DNA of 64,000 nucleotides. Source: Myxococcus llanfairpwllgwyngyllgogerychwyrndrobwllllantysiliogogogochensis (GTDB lineage Bacteria > Myxococcota > Myxococcia > Myxococcales > Myxococcaceae). A program made the position numbers and the translations under genes. The notes under the pieces are model-generated. The model was given only the letters and a program-made list of their open reading frames with translations, was not told the origin of the DNA and ran no database searches. How positions within the stretch are numbered: position 1 is the first letter of the stretch; each line of letters begins with the position of its first letter. Location of the stretch: NCBI RefSeq assembly GCF_006636215.1, contig NZ_VIFM01000010.1:28249-92248 (forward strand), read 5' to 3'. This document shows, piece after piece, positions 1-14,400 of this stretch.

Positions 1-2400
1 CAGTTGGAGAAGCTGGGCCAGTCCGAGGGCGCCACGCTCTTCATGGTGCTGCTCGCCACCTGGCAGACCCTGCTCGCGCGGTACTCCGGCCAGACGGACT
101 TCTGCGTGGGCACTCCCGTGGCCCATCGCACGCGTCCGGAGCTGGAGGGGCTGATTGGCTTCTTCGTCAACACGCTCGCGCTGCGGGCACAGCTCGCGGG
201 CGACCCGACCTTCGTAGAGCTGGTGGGCCGGGTGCGCGAGGAGTCCCTCGCGGCCTTCGCTCATCAGGACGTGCCATTCGATCGGCTCGTCGAGGCCCTG
301 GGCGGAGAGCGCGACCTGTCGCGCACGCCCGTGTTCCAGTCGGTGTTCGTGCTCCAGAACGCTCCGCTACAGCCTCCAGCGCTGCCGGGCCTGAGCGTGG
401 ACCTCCTGCGGACGGCGACGAACACCTCCAAGTTCGACGTCACCGTCTCGCTGATGGAGCGCTCGGGCACCCTGGAGGGACAGCTCGAGTACAGCCTGGA
501 CCTCTTTACCCCGGACACCGCGCGGCGACTGGTCGACCACTTCCAGCGCTTGCTGCGCGGCGTGGTGGAAGACGCGCGACGCCGGCTCTCCGCACTGCCG
601 CTGATGTCCGAGGCCGAGCGACACCAGGTGCTCGTCTCCTGGAATGACACCCGCGCCGAGTACCCGTCCGAGAGCACGATCCACGAGCGCATCTCCGCGC
701 ACGCGCGGGCCAGACCCGACGCCGTGGCAGTGGTTCACCAGGGCCACGGTCTCAGCTACGCGGAACTCGAGGCACGCTCCAACCAGCTCGCGCGCCACCT
801 CCTGGCCCGGGGACTGGGGTCGGAGCCTCGCGTGGGCCTGCTCCTGCCGCGAAGCACGGAGCTCGTGGTCGCCATGCTCGGTGTCGTGAAGGCTGGTGGC
901 AGCTACGTGCCCCTGGATCCGGCGTGGCCCGAGCAACGACTCGCCTTCGTCATCGCGGATGCCGGCCTCTCCACGGTGCTCACGCTGGAGGCTGTCGCCT
1001 CGGTGCTCCCGTCCGTCGCGCCTTCGCGCGTGTGCCTGGACTCCGAGTGGGCGCACATCGCGCGCCAGTCGACAGACGAGGTGACGCTCTCGACGAGCCC
1101 GGACCAGCTCGCCTACGTCACGTACACCTCTGGATCGACGGGCATGCCCAAGGGCGTGGCCGTCACCCACCGGGCCGTGCTGCGTCTGGCGTCCGGCCTG
1201 AGCCTCGCCACCGGACCCGAGGACGTCGTCCTCCAGATTTGTGCGCCCACGTTCGACCCGCTCGCCCTGGAGGTCTGGACCACGCTGCTGTCCGGCGCAC
1301 GGCTCGTCGTGTACCCGGCTCAAATGCCCGAGGTGACAGAACTCGCACGCATCCTCGTCGAGGAGCGAGTGACCGCCGCCTTGCTGCCCACCGCGTTGTT
1401 CGACGTGATGCAGCAGCATCAACCGGAGGCCCTGGCCCAGGTGCCTTGGCTGATCGTGGGTGGAGACGTGCTGCCCGTGCCCCGGGCGCGGGAACGACTG
1501 GCCCAGGGCCGCTCGCTCATCAACGCCTATGGCCCCACGGAAGTCTCCGTCGCCACCACGCAGCACCCCCTCAACCCGGGTGACACGCTGGGCGACTCGA
1601 TTCCCATCGGTCGCCCCCTGGCCAATACCCACGTCTACGTCGTGGACCCGAGCCTGCGGCCCGTGCCCGTGGGTGTTCCGGGCGAGCTGCTCATCGGTGG
1701 AGCGGGACTCGCTCGGGGCTACCAGGGCCAGCCCGCGCTCACCGCCGAGCGCTTCGTCCCGAATCCCTTCGCCTCCACGCCCGGCGAGCGGCTGTACCGC
1801 TCGGGAGACCGCGTGCGCTGGCGTCCGGACGGCACCCTCGAGTTCCTGGGGCGCATCGACTTCCAGGTGAAGGTGCGTGGCTTCCGCATCGAGCTGGGTG
1901 AGGTGGAGTCCGCCCTGCGCGCGCACGCCGAGGTCGGTGAGGCCATCGCGGTGGTCCGAGAGGACGTTCCGGGTGACAAGCGACTGGTGGCCTACGTCTC
2001 GCCGGCCACCGTGGACACGGAGTCGCTTCGCGCCCACCTGCGCCAGCGCCTCCCCGAGTACATGGTGCCAAGCGCGTTCGTCGCGCTGGAGTCGTTGCCC
2101 CAGACGTCCCACGGCAAGGTGGACCGCAAGGCCCTGCCAGTCCCTGACTTCGCTGCGGGAGCCTCCAGCTTCGAGGCCCCCCAGACGGAGCTCCAGCGTC
2201 AGCTCGCGGACGTGTTCCGCGAAGTGCTGCGCGTGGAGCGCGTGGGCCTGAATGACGACTTCTTCCTGCTGGGCGGGCACTCGCTGCTCGCCACGCAGGT
2301 GGTGACGCGACTGCGTGCGCGGCTGGGGAGCACGCTGTCGCTGCGCGCGTTCTTCGAGGCGCCCACCGTGGCGCGGCTCGCGGAGCGACTCGAAGCCTCG
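1..2400 (+). other. NRPS module 1: C (partial)-A-PCP
   Basis: The C-terminal part of a C domain (about 1-615) leads into an A domain (about 640-2130) and a PCP (about 2180-2400, active serine codon 2281-2283). The A3 motif YTSGSTG lies near 1120-1140 and A10 GKVDRKAL near 2113. The pocket residues read by eye are D-P-L-L-I-G-A-V. I do not recognise this code; it belongs to the same D-P-x-x-x-G-x-V group as modules 7, 9 and 10, so related hydrophobic substrates are plausible. Confidence 0.9.
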
Positions 2401-5400
2401 CTCGCGGCGTCCGCCTCCGAGCTGCCGCCCCTGGTCGCCCTGCCCCGCGCTCCGGAGGGAATGGAGCTGTCCTTCGCCCAGCAGCGGCTGTGGTTCATGG
2501 ACCAGCTCCAGCCGGGCCTCGTCGCGTTCAACATGCCCGCCGCGCTGCGACTGCGTGGGACGCTCCAGGTGGACGTGCTGCGCCGTGCCTTCCAGGAGGT
2601 CGCCCGTCGTCACGAGACGCTGCGCACCACCTTCACGTCCCGCGAGGGACGGCCCGTGCAGTACGTCCATCCCGCGCCCGAGACCTGGGCGCTGCGAATC
2701 GAGGACCTGAGCGCGCTGGTGCCCTCCGCGCGCGAGGCCACGGCCGCGCGCCGCATCAGCGAAGAGGCACACCGTCCCTTCGACCTGGAGCGCGGCCCGT
2801 TGCTGCGCACCGCGCTGCTGAAGCTCGGGGAGCAGGAGCACGTCCTCCTGCTGTGCATGCACCACATCATCTCGGACGGCTGGTCCGTGGACGTGCTGGT
2901 GCGCGAGGTCGCCGAGGTCCACACCGCGCTCCTGGAGAACAAGAGCGCGGCGCTCCCGGAGCTGCCGGTGCAGTACGCCGACTACGCGGCGTGGCAGCGG
3001 CGAGTGATGGAAGACAGCGCGGTGAGCGCGCAAGTCGACTGGTGGCGCTCACGGCTCCAGGAGGCTCCCGTGCTGGAGCTTCCCACGGACCATGCACGTC
3101 CCGCGTCCCGCAGCTTCAGGGGCGCCATGCACTCCTTCTCGTTGCCCGCGGAGCTGGTGTCGGCCCTGGAGGTCGTCGGTCGCGAACAGAGCGCGACACT
3201 GTTCATGGTGCTGCTGACCGGCTGGCAGGCGTTGCTGGCTCGGTACTCGGGGCAGCGCGACTTCACCACGGGGACCACGGTGGGTCACCGCGAACGGCCG
3301 GAGCTGGAGGGGTTGATCGGCTTCTTCGTCAACACCGTCCCGCTGCGCTTCCAGTGGGACGAGGACCCCACCGTCGCCACCATGGTGCGGCAGGTGAAGG
3401 AAGTCGCCCTGGCGGCCTTCTCTCATCAGGACGCGCCGTTCGACCGGGTGGTGGAAGCCCTCGGCGGTGAGCGAGACCTCTCGCGCACGCCGCTGTTCCA
3501 GACCCTCTTCGTGCTCCAGAACACGCCGATGCGGGCGCCGTCGCTCACGGGCATGCAGGTGGACCTGCTTCCGTGCACCACGGACACGGCGCGCTACGAC
3601 CTCACGCTCTCCCTGATGGAGCGGGAGGGCGCGCTGGAGGGACAGCTCGAATACAGCACCGACCTCTTCACCGAAGCGACGATCCACCGGATGGCGGAGC
3701 ACCTGCGCGTGGTGCTCCAGGCGGTGGCTCGCGGAGGTCTGGAGCAGCGCCTCAGTCAGCTGCCCCTGATGACCGAGGCCGAGCGTCATCAACTGCTGCG
3801 CGACTGGAACGACACGCAGGTGGAGCTGCCCGCCGTGGCGACGATTCCCGCGCTGTTCTCCGCGCAGGTTGCTCGCACGCCGTCGGCCGTGGCCGTGGAT
3901 CATGACGGTCGGACGCTCACGTACGCGCAGCTCGACGAGCGGTCCAACCAGCTGGCGCACCACCTGCGAACCCTGGGCCTGGGCGCCGAGTCGCGCGTGG
4001 GCGTGTGCCTCCACCGGAGTCTGGAGATGGTGGTGGGGGTGCTCGGCATCCTCAAGGCCGGGGGGTGCTACGTGCCCCTGGACCCGTCGTACCCGGCGCA
4101 TCGGCTCGCGTTCCTGTTCGAGGACTCGGGCGTGGCGGCGGTGCTCACGCAGGCGTCGCTGGAGGACGAGCTCCCCTCGGGCTCCCAGCCCCTGGTGAGC
4201 CTGGACTCCGAATGGAGCGTCATCGCGCGGCAGCCCACGCACGCGGTGAACTCGGACATCGGACCGGACCAGCTCGCGTACGTCACGTACACCTCCGGCT
4301 CCACGGGAACGCCCAAGGGCGTGGCCATTCCGCACCGAAGCGTGGTGCGCCTGTTGACCGGCGCGCGCTTCGTCGACCTGGGCCCCAAGGAAGTGGTGCT
4401 CCAGCTCGCGCCGCTGGCGTTCGATGCGTCCACCCTGGAGCTGTGGGGCGCGTTGCTGCATGGCGGACGGCTGGTCATCTACCCGCACGCGACGACGGAC
4501 CTGGAGGAGCTGGGCCAGGCGCTCGTGCGGCATGAGGTGTCGCTCCTCTGGTTGACGGCCGCACTGTTCGACCAGATGCAGCAGCATCAGCCGGAGGCCC
4601 TGGCCCGGGTTCCGCAGCTCCTCGCGGGCGGCGACGTGTTGCCCGCGCCACGGGTGCGCGAGCGACTGGCCAGTGGCCGTGGTCTGGTGAACGGGTACGG
4701 CCCCACCGAGGGGACCACCTTCACCGCCTGCCACCGGCTGTCACCGGGTGACGAGGTGGGGACCTCCGTCTCCATCGGTCGGCCCATCGGCAATACCCAG
4801 GTCTTCGTCCTCGACGACGCTCTTCAGCCCGTGCCCGTCGGTGTCCCGGGTGAGCTGTTCATCGGAGGAGACGGTCTGGCCCGGGGCTACCTGGGTCAGC
4901 CTGCCCTCACCGCGGAGCGCTTCGTTCCTCATCCGTTCTCCTCCACGCCGGGCGCTCGGCTGTACCGCTCCGGAGACCGGGTGCGGTGGACAGCGGACGG
5001 CACGCTCCGCTTCCTGGGCCGCACGGACTTCCAGGTGAAGGTGCGTGGCTTCCGCATCGAGCCGGGCGAGGTCGAAGCCTCGCTGCGCACCCATCCGGGC
5101 GTGCTCGAAGCCACGGTGGTGGTGCGCGAGGACACACCGGGCGACAAGCGCCTGGTGGCGTACGTGGTGCCCGCGACGCTGGAGAGCGGCGCCCTGCGTG
5201 AGCACCTGCGTCGTCAGTTGCCGGAGTACATGGTGCCGACGGCGTTCGTCGCGCTCGACGCCCTGCCCCTGTCCCCCAACGGCAAGGTGGACCGCAAGGC
5301 GCTGCCGACGCCGGAAGTGTCCTCGTCCTCGCCTGTCTCCGAGGATGCCCTCCCCCTCCTCCAGCAGCAGCTCGCGGCCCTGTTCCGCGAGGTGCTGAAG

Positions 5401-8400
5401 GTGGACCGGGTGGGTCCGGACGACGACTTCTTCGAGCTGGGTGGCCACTCCCTGCTGGCCACGCAGTTGGTGACACGGGTGCGCGCGCGGCTCGACGTGG
5501 ACCTGCCGCTGCGCGTGTTGTTCGAGGCCCCCACGCTGGCGGGGCTGGCGCAGCGAATCGAGGCGCTCATGCTGCACGCCTCGCGCACGGCGATGCCGCC
5601 GCTGCTGACGGTGGCCCGTGACGAGGCGATGCCCCTGTCCTTCGCCCAGCAGCGCCTGTGGCTCCTGGAACAGCTCCAGCCGGGCCAGGCCGTCTACAAC
5701 GTGCCCGTGGCGCTGAAGATGTCCGGCGCGCTCGACGTGGACGTGTTGAGGCAGACCTTCGCCGCGCTGGTCCTCCGGCACGAGGTGCTCCGCACGACCT
5801 TCCTCGCCCGTGAAGGACTTCCGTTCCAGCGCATCCAACCCGCGCCGACGCGCTGGTCCCTGCCCGTGGAGGACCTGAGCTCGCTGGCTCCCGCAGCGCG
5901 CGAGACCGCGCTCCGCGCTCGGATGGTCGAGGAGGCGCATCACCGGTTCGACCTCCAGACCGGTCCGATGCTGCGCACGGTGCTCGTCCGTACCGAGCCC
6001 ACCGAGCACATCCTGTTGCTGTGCATGCACCACATCGTCTCGGACGGCTGGTCCATGGGCGTGCTGGTGCGAGAGGTGGCCGCGCTCTACGAGGCCATCG
6101 CCGAGGGCCGTGAGCCCACCTTGCCCGAGCTGCCCGTGCAGTACGCGGACTTCGCGGCGTGGCAGCGGCAGTGGGTGCGCTCCGAGGGCATCCAGGGACA
6201 GCTCGAATCCCTGCGCGCCCGCTTCGTCGGGGCTCCCGCGCTGGAGCTTCCGGCGGACACCGTGCGTCCCGCGACGCGGACGATTCGGGGTGGCAGTCAC
6301 TTCTTCACGCTGCCCCCGGAGCTGGTGGCGGAGCTGGAGAAGCTGGCTCGCGCCGAAGGGGCCACGCTGTTCATGGTCCTGCTCGCCGCGTTCGAGGTGT
6401 TGCTGTCGCGCTACTCCGGGCAGCAGGACTTCTGCATCGGAAGCCCCGTGGCCCAGCGCACCCGAGCAGAGCTGGAGCCGCTCATCGGCTTCTTCGTCAA
6501 CACGCTGGTGCTGCGAGCCCGCGTCGATGGCAACCCGACCTTCACGGAGCTGGTGGCGCGAGTCCGTGAGGAGTCGCTGGCCGCGTACGTCCACCAGGAC
6601 GTCCCGTTCGACCAGCTCGTGGAGTCGCTCGGCGGCGAGCGCGAGGGCCGCAGGTCTCCGCTCATCCAGGTCATGTTCGCGTTGCAGAACGCGCCCATGC
6701 AGCCTCCGGCGCTGCCCGGCGTCCGGGTCGACGTGTTGAAGACCGCGACGAACACCGCGCGGCTCGACCTCACGATGTCCCTGATGGAGCAGCAGGACGG
6801 CGGACTCGACGGCGCGTTGGAGTTCAGTCTCGACCTGTTCTCCCCTGCTTCCGCAGAGCGGCTGGGCCGACACTTCCGCGTCCTGCTGGAGACCGTGGCT
6901 CGCGATGCGAAGAGCCCCATCGGACAGCTTCCGCTGATGGGTGAGGAGGATCGGCGACAGGTGCTGGTGGAGCTCCAGGGCCGCACGGAGGCCTACCCGC
7001 GCGATGTGTCCCTGCACTCGCTCATCGAGGCCCAGGTCCTTCGTTCTCCCAACGCGGAGGCCGTCCGCTTCGAGGACTCCTCCCTCTCCTTCTCCCAGCT
7101 CGACTCTCGCGCCAACCAGCTCGCCTGGCACCTGCGCTCTCTCGGTGCTCGCCCCGGCGTCCTCGTCGGTGTCTGCCTGGAGCGCTCCCTGGACCTCGTC
7201 GTCGCGCTCCTCGCCGTCCTCAAGTCCGGCGCCGCCTACGTCCCCCTGGACCCGGCCTACCCCCGCGAGCGCCTCGCCGGAATGCTGGAGGACGCGGATG
7301 CGCCCGTCCTCGTCACCCACGAGCACCTCAAGTCCGTCCTGCCTCCTCACGCTTCTCGCGTGCTGTGCCTGGACTCCGACGCGACCGCTGTCTCTCGTCA
7401 GCCCTCGACGACTCCCTCGCCCCTGGCCGGCGCCGACTCGCTCGCCTACGTCATCTTCACCTCGGGCTCCACCGGCCGCCCCAAGGGCGCCATGAATGCC
7501 CACTCCGGCATCGTCAACCGCCTCCTGTGGATGCAGCAGCAGTACGGCCTGTCTCCCGACGACTCCGTCCTTCAGAAGACTCCCTTCTCCTTCGACGTCT
7601 CCGTCTGGGAGTTCTTCTGGCCCCTCATGACGGGCGCTCGCCTCGTCCTCGCGAAGCCGGGCGGACACCAGGACCCCGCCTACCTCGTCCGCCTCATCTC
7701 CGAGCAGCGCATCTCCACCCTGCACTTCGTCCCCTCCATGCTCCGCGCCTTCCTGGAGGAGCCGGGACTCGAGAAGCTCTCGGGCCTGCGTCGCATCGTG
7801 TGCAGTGGTGAGGCTCTCTCCTCGGAGTTGGTGGCCCGCGCCCACTCGCGCCTGCCCGCCTCCGCGGAAGTCCACAACCTCTACGGCCCCACCGAGGCCG
7901 CCGTCGACGTCTCCTTCTTCCACTGCGCTCGCGGCTCCTCTCGCTCCTCCGTCCCCATCGGCAGGCCCGTCGCCAACACCCGCCTCTACGTCCTCGACTC
8001 CCTCGGCCAGCCCACTCCCATCGGCGTCCCGGGTGAACTCTTCATCGGTGGCGTCCAGGTCGGTCTCGGCTACTGGCGCAAGCCCCAGCTCACCGCCGAG
8101 CGCTTCATCCCCGATGCGTTCTCCGACGCTCCCGAGGCCCGCCTCTACCGCACCGGCGACGTCGCTCGCTGGCTGCCCGACGGCACGCTCGAGTACCTCG
8201 GCCGCTCCGACTTCCAGGTCAAGCTGCGCGGCTTCCGCATCGAGCTCGGTGACATCGAAGCCGCTCTCCTTTCACACCCCTCCGTCCGCGACGCCGTCGT
8301 CCTCGTCCGCGAGGACGTCCCCGGCGACCAGCGCCTCGTCGCCTACGTGGTCCAGGAGTACGCGTCGTCCGACACGACCGGGCTGAAGGACCACCTGGCG

Positions 8401-11400
8401 ACCCGACTCCCCACCTTCATGGTGCCCTCGGCCTTCGTGAGCCTCCCGGCCTTCCCGCTGTCCCCGAGCGGGAAGCTGGATCGGAAGGCGCTCCCGGCCC
8501 CGGTGGCACCGACCACGGCTGGAACCACCGTGCCCACCGCACCTGAACGACTCACGCCCTTCCAGCAACGGGTCGCCAGCGCCTTCCGCGAGCTGCTCCG
8601 CGTCGAGCACGTGGGGCTGCATGACGACTTCTTCGCGCTCGGCGGACACTCGCTGCTCGCGACCCAGCTCGTCTCTCGCATCCGCACCACGTTCGGCGTC
8701 GAACTCCCCGTGCACGCCCTCTTCGACGCACCCACCGTGGCCCGAGTCACGGAGCTTGTCGAAGAGGGAATGCTCTTCCGCTCGACACCGTCGCAGGTGC
8801 CGCCACTGCGTCCCATTCCTCGCGACGGGGAGCTGCCGCTGTCGTTCGCGCAGCAGCGGCTGTGGCTGCTGGACCAGGTCCAGCCAGGAGGCACCCAGTA
8901 CAACGTGTCCGGCGCGGTCCGACTGGAAGGCGCCTTGAATCCCGAGGCGCTGCGGCAGGCGCTGGACCTCCTCGTCTCCCGTCACGAGCCCCTGCGCGCG
9001 ACCTTCGCGCTCAAGGACGGCCAGCCCACGCAGACGTTCCATCCGCACAAGCCGTGGACCCTGCCGCTCGCCGACCTCACGGATGTCTCGCCTTCGGAGC
9101 ACGAGGCCGCGGCGCGCAAGTACGCCGCCGAGGAGGCCAGCCAGCCGTTCGACCTGAGCACCGGGCCGCTCCTGCGCACCGTGCTGGTGAAGCTCGACTC
9201 GGAGCTGCACGTGCTGGTGCTCGTCATGCACCACATCATCTCGGACGGCTGGTCCCTGGCGGTGATGGTGCGCGAGGTGGCGTTGGCCTACGAGGCCTTC
9301 TCCGCGCAGAAGGCTCCGGCGCTGTCTCCGTTGCCGGTGCAGTACGTCGACTTCGCGGCGTGGCAGCGCCAGTGGCTCCAGGGCGACACGCTCGCCAGGG
9401 AAGTCGCCTGGTGGAAGCAGCGACTCGAAGGCGCGCCTCACGTCCTCGATCTGCCCACCGACCTGCCGCGTCCCGCGCTGCGCACGCCGCAGGGGGCCTC
9501 GCACGCCATCCAGCTTCCTCGCGAGCTGGTGAATCGCGTCGTTGCCCTCGGACGGCAGGCAGGGGCCACGCCCTTCATGACCTTGCTGGCCGCGTGGCAG
9601 ACGCTGCTCTCGCGCTACAGCCGGCAGGAGGAGCTGCTCGTCGGCTCGCCCATCGCGGGCCGCCGCCATGGCGAGCTGGAGGGACTGGTCGGGTTCTTCG
9701 TCAACACGTTGGTGCTGCGCGCACGGGTGCGTCCGGAGGACTCCTTCCGCGCATTGCTCGCCCAGGTGCGTGAGACGACCCTCGCGGCGTATGAGCACCA
9801 GGACCTGCCCTTCGAGCGGCTCGTCGAGGAACTCCAGCCCCAGCGAGACCTGGGACGCACGCCGCTGGTGCAGGTGGTCTTCGCGCTCCAGAACACGCCC
9901 GCCACGACGATGAACGTGCCCGGCCTGACGTTGCGCCAGCTCGACGTGGACAACGACACCGCGCGCTTCGACCTCGGCCTCGTCCTCGTGGAAGAGGCGG
10001 ACGGGCTGCGTGGCGTCATCGAGTACAGCACGGAGCTGTTCACCGCGCCCACGGTGGCACGCCTCGCGAGCCACCTGAGAAACCTGCTCGAAGCCGTGGT
10101 GGCGACTCCTGACCGTGCGCTGGGGACGCTGGACCTGCTCTCGTCGGACGAGCGCCATCAGCTCGTGGTCGACTGGAGTGACACCGTGCGGCCCTTCCCG
10201 GCGGATGCCACGTTCGTGGACGGGTTCTCGCGACAGGCGAACCTGCGCCCCGATGCCATCGCCCTGGAGTCCGGCGAACAGAAGCTGACGTACAGGGAGC
10301 TGGAGGCACGCGCCAACCGCCTCGCGCACCTGCTGCGTTCTCGCGGTGTGGGGCCCGAGGTCCTCGTCGCCGTGTGCCTGGAGCGCGGCTTCGACATGGT
10401 GGTCACCATCCTCGCCGTGATGAAGGCGGGTGGCGCCTACGTCCCGCTCGACGCGGCGTACCCGGCCCAGCGCCTGGCCTTCATGGTCGAGGACGCGCGG
10501 CCGAAGCTGCTCGTCTCCTCGCGCGCGCTAAGGGAGCGGCTGTCCCTCCCTGACTCGGGACTGGAGAGCCTGAACCTGGAGGACCTGAAGCTGGACTCAT
10601 GGCCCACGACGCCACCGAGCTCCGGCGCGGGCCCTCGCAACCTCGCGTACGTCATCTTCACGTCCGGCAGCACGGGGCGGCCCAAGGGCGTGGCCATCGA
10701 GAACCGGGGCCTGTTGCGCCTGTGCCACGCGGAGCGGTACGCGCGGTACGGAGCACGAGAGACCAGCATCCTGCTCGCGCCCATTTCGTTCGATGGCTCG
10801 GTGTTGGAGCTGTGCCCCTCGCTGCTGCACGGCGGCCGAGTGGTCATCTACCCGGCCAACGCCGTCCCCAGTGACCTGGACACGCTGGGCGCGGTCATGG
10901 AGCGGCATGGCGTTACGTTCACGCACCTGCCCTCGGGGCTCTTCGCGCAGCTCGTGGAGCACCGTCCCGACATCCTGGAGCGCCTGAAGGAGATTCACGT
11001 CGGCGGTGAGGTCCTCTCGGCGCCCCATGCGCATCGCGCGCTGTCCACGGTGCGCGGCTCGCTGACCAACGCCTATGGGCCCACCGAGGTCTCGGTCATC
11101 GCCACGGCCTTCTCCATCCAGCGGCCGATGCCGTCGGGCGTGTCGTTCCCCATTGGAACGCCCATCGACAACACGCAGGCGTATGTCCTGGATGCCCGGC
11201 AGCAGTTGGTGCCCGTGGGCGTCCCTGGCGAGCTGTACCTCGGTGGCCTGGGCGTGGCTCGCGGCTACGTGTCGCGTCCGGACCTGACCGCCGAGCGCTT
11301 CGTCCCGAATCCCTACGGCAACCTCCCGGGAGAGCGGCTCTACCGCACCGGTGACGTCGTCCGCTGGCGGGCCGAGGGCGTGCTGGAGTTCATCGGACGC

Positions 11401-14400
11401 ACGGACCAGCAGGTGAAGATCCGCGGCTTCCGTATCGAGCTGTCCGAAGTGGAAGCCGCCCTGGCCTCCCAGCCCGCCGTGCATGAAGTCGCCGCCGTGG
11501 TTCGCGAAGACGTCCCGGGTGACAGGCGACTGGTGGCCTACGTCTCCGCGCGGGAGGGCCAGACGCTGGACACGGCCGACCTGCGCGCGGGGCTGCGCCA
11601 GCGGCTGCCCGAGTACATGGTGCCGTCGGTCATCGTCACGCTGCCCACCCTGCCGTTGAGTTCGACGGGCAAGGTGGACCGCAAGGCGCTGCCGAAGCCG
11701 GATGCCGCGTCCACGGGACGACAGGGCCGCTTCGTCGAGCCCGCGAATCCGCTGGAGCAGCGCATCTCCGCCATCTGGGCGAAGGAGCTGGGCACCGAGC
11801 GCGTCGGCATGCATGACCACCTCTTCGAGGAGCTGGGCGGCACGTCGCTCTCCGTCGTGCGCATCGCCGCGCGTTTGCGTGAAGAGCTGGGCCAGCCGCT
11901 CCCCGTGGTGTGGCTGTTCGAACACCCCACCGTCCAGGGGCTCGCCCGTGCCCTGGAGAAGCAGGTCGCGGAGGCCGCCACCACGGCGACGCCTCACGTC
12001 GAGCCCGAGCCTCAGCGCCCCGTGTCCAAGCCCTCCACCTCGGGGGCCGTCGCCATCATCGGCATGGCGGGACGTTTCCCCGGCGCGAGGTCCGTGGGCG
12101 AGTTCTGGCGCAACCTGCGCGGAGGCATCGAGTCCATCACCTGGTTCAAGCCCGAGGAGCTGGAGCGCATGCCCGGCCTCCCCGAGGGCATCGACCTGAG
12201 CCAGCACCCGGCGTTCGTCCCGGCGGGGGGCGTGCTCGAAGGCGCGGACCGCTTCGACCACGCGTTCTTCGACATGTCCCTGCGCGAGGCGCAGTGGTTG
12301 GACCCGCAGCAGCGCGTGTTCCTCCAGTCGGCCTGGACGGCGCTGGAAGACGCGGGCATCGACCCTGATCGCTTCCCGGGGGCCATCTCCCTGTACGCGG
12401 GGGCCATCGACTCCGGCTACACGGAGGCGGTGCGCGCCACGGTGCCGCTGGATGGCGCCGCGCTGTTCGAACTCTACGGCACGGCCACCCACGAGAGCCT
12501 GGCCACGAAGACGTCCTTCAAGCTGGGCCTCACCGGTGAGAGCGTCCTCATCCACACCGCGTGCTCCACGGGGCTGGTGGCCGTCCACCTGGCTTGCCAG
12601 AACCTGCTCGCGGGAATGTCCGACGTGGCCATGGCCGGGGCGACGCGCCTGTCGGTGCCCCAGCGCACGGGCTACGTGTACCAGGAGGGAATGATTCTCT
12701 CGCCGGACGGGCACTGCCGCTCGTTCGACGCGGCGGCGCAGGGCACCGTCTCCGGCAACGGCGTGGCCTGCGTCGTCCTCAAGCGCCTGGAGGACGCGGA
12801 GCGGGATGGCGATGCCATCTACGCGGTGATTCGCGCGACGGCGACCAACAACGACGGGCGCGACAAGTCGGGCTTCACCGCGCCCAGTGTGCAGGGGCAG
12901 TCCGCGGTCATCCGCCAGGCGCTCGCGCGCTCCGGCGTGCCGGCCTCGGACATCGGCTACGTGGAGGCGCACGGCACGGCGACTCCGCTGGGAGACCCCA
13001 TTGAGGTGACGGCGCTCCAGCGCGCCTACGGCCTGGGCCCCGAGCACCGAGGCACCATCGCCCTGGCCTCGTTGAAGTCCAACGTCGGCCACCTGGACAC
13101 CGTCGCCGGACTCGCGGGCCTCATCAAGGTCGCGCTGTCGCTGCGGCACGGGGAGATTCCCCCGAGCCTGCACTTCGAGCGCCCCAATCCGCAGATTGAT
13201 TTCGACGCCACGCCCTTCTTCGTCAACACCACCCTTCGGCCGTGGCCGAGGAGCGAGACCCCGCGGCGCGCCGCGGTCAGCTCCTTCGGCATTGGCGGCA
13301 CCAACGCCCACGCCGTGCTCGAGGAGTCCCCGATGTCTCCGAGCGGCAGCAGCTCCCGCACCCATCACCTGTTCGTCCTGTCCGCACGCACGCCCGAGGC
13401 GCTGGATGCGGCCTCGAAGCAGCTCGCCTCCCATGCGGAGGCGCATGCCGAGGCCCTGCCCGTGGCGGATGCCGCCTTCACGCTCGCCGTTGGCCGCAAG
13501 GTCTTCGAGCATCGCCGCGTGGTGGTGGCTCGCGACGCGGCCGAGCTGACGAGACAGCTCCTCAAGCCCTCCACGCCGACGAAGGTGAAGGACACGGAGG
13601 CCGCGCGTCGGCGCCGCATCGCCTTCATCTTCCCGGGCCAGGGGAGCCAGCAGTTGGGCATGGGTCGAGAGTTGCTCGACACCGAGCCCACGTTCCGCGC
13701 CCATGTCGAGGCGTGCCTGGCGCTGCTGACTCCGGCGCTGCGGGCCCAGGTCCGCACGCTGCTGACCTCCGCACCGGGACAGGAGGCCGAGCACGCGACG
13801 CTGCTCGCGGACACGCGCGTCGCGCTGCCGGCGCTGTTCACCGTCGAGTGCTCGCTCGCGCGGATGTGGATGGACTGGGGCCTGAAGCCCCATGCCGTCC
13901 TGGGACACAGCTTCGGTGAGTACGCCGCGGCCTGCGTCTCCGGAGTGTTGTCGCTGGAGGACGGCCTGAAGCTGGCCGTGGCCCGAGGCGAGCTGATGCA
14001 CCGGATGCCGCCGGGAGCCATGCTCGCGGTGGCGCTGCCCGAGTCGCAGGTGCAGCCGCTGCTGTCGGGCCGGCTGTCCCTGGCCGCGGTCAACGCGGTG
14101 GACCGCTGCGTCGTCGCGGGCCCCGTGGCGGAGGTGGAGCAACTCCAGGAGACGCTGAAGCGCCGGGACGTCGGTGTGGTGCGGATGCCCGCGCCCCATG
14201 CGTTCCACTCGGCGGATGTGGAGCCGCTGATGCCCGAACTCTCGCGGGTGGTGGCCTCGCTGCGCCGCTCCGAGCCGACCGTGCGCTACGCGTCCAGCGT
14301 GACGGGCACGTGGGCACGGACCGGGGCGCTGGCCGAGCCTCGGTACTGGGCCGACCAGATGCGCGAGCCGGTGTTGTTCGCCGACGCGGTGGGAGCGCTG

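Noticed and set aside
4..6. TTG as start of the megasynthase
   Set aside because: The frame is open to the left edge and already lies inside a C domain, so the true start is upstream.
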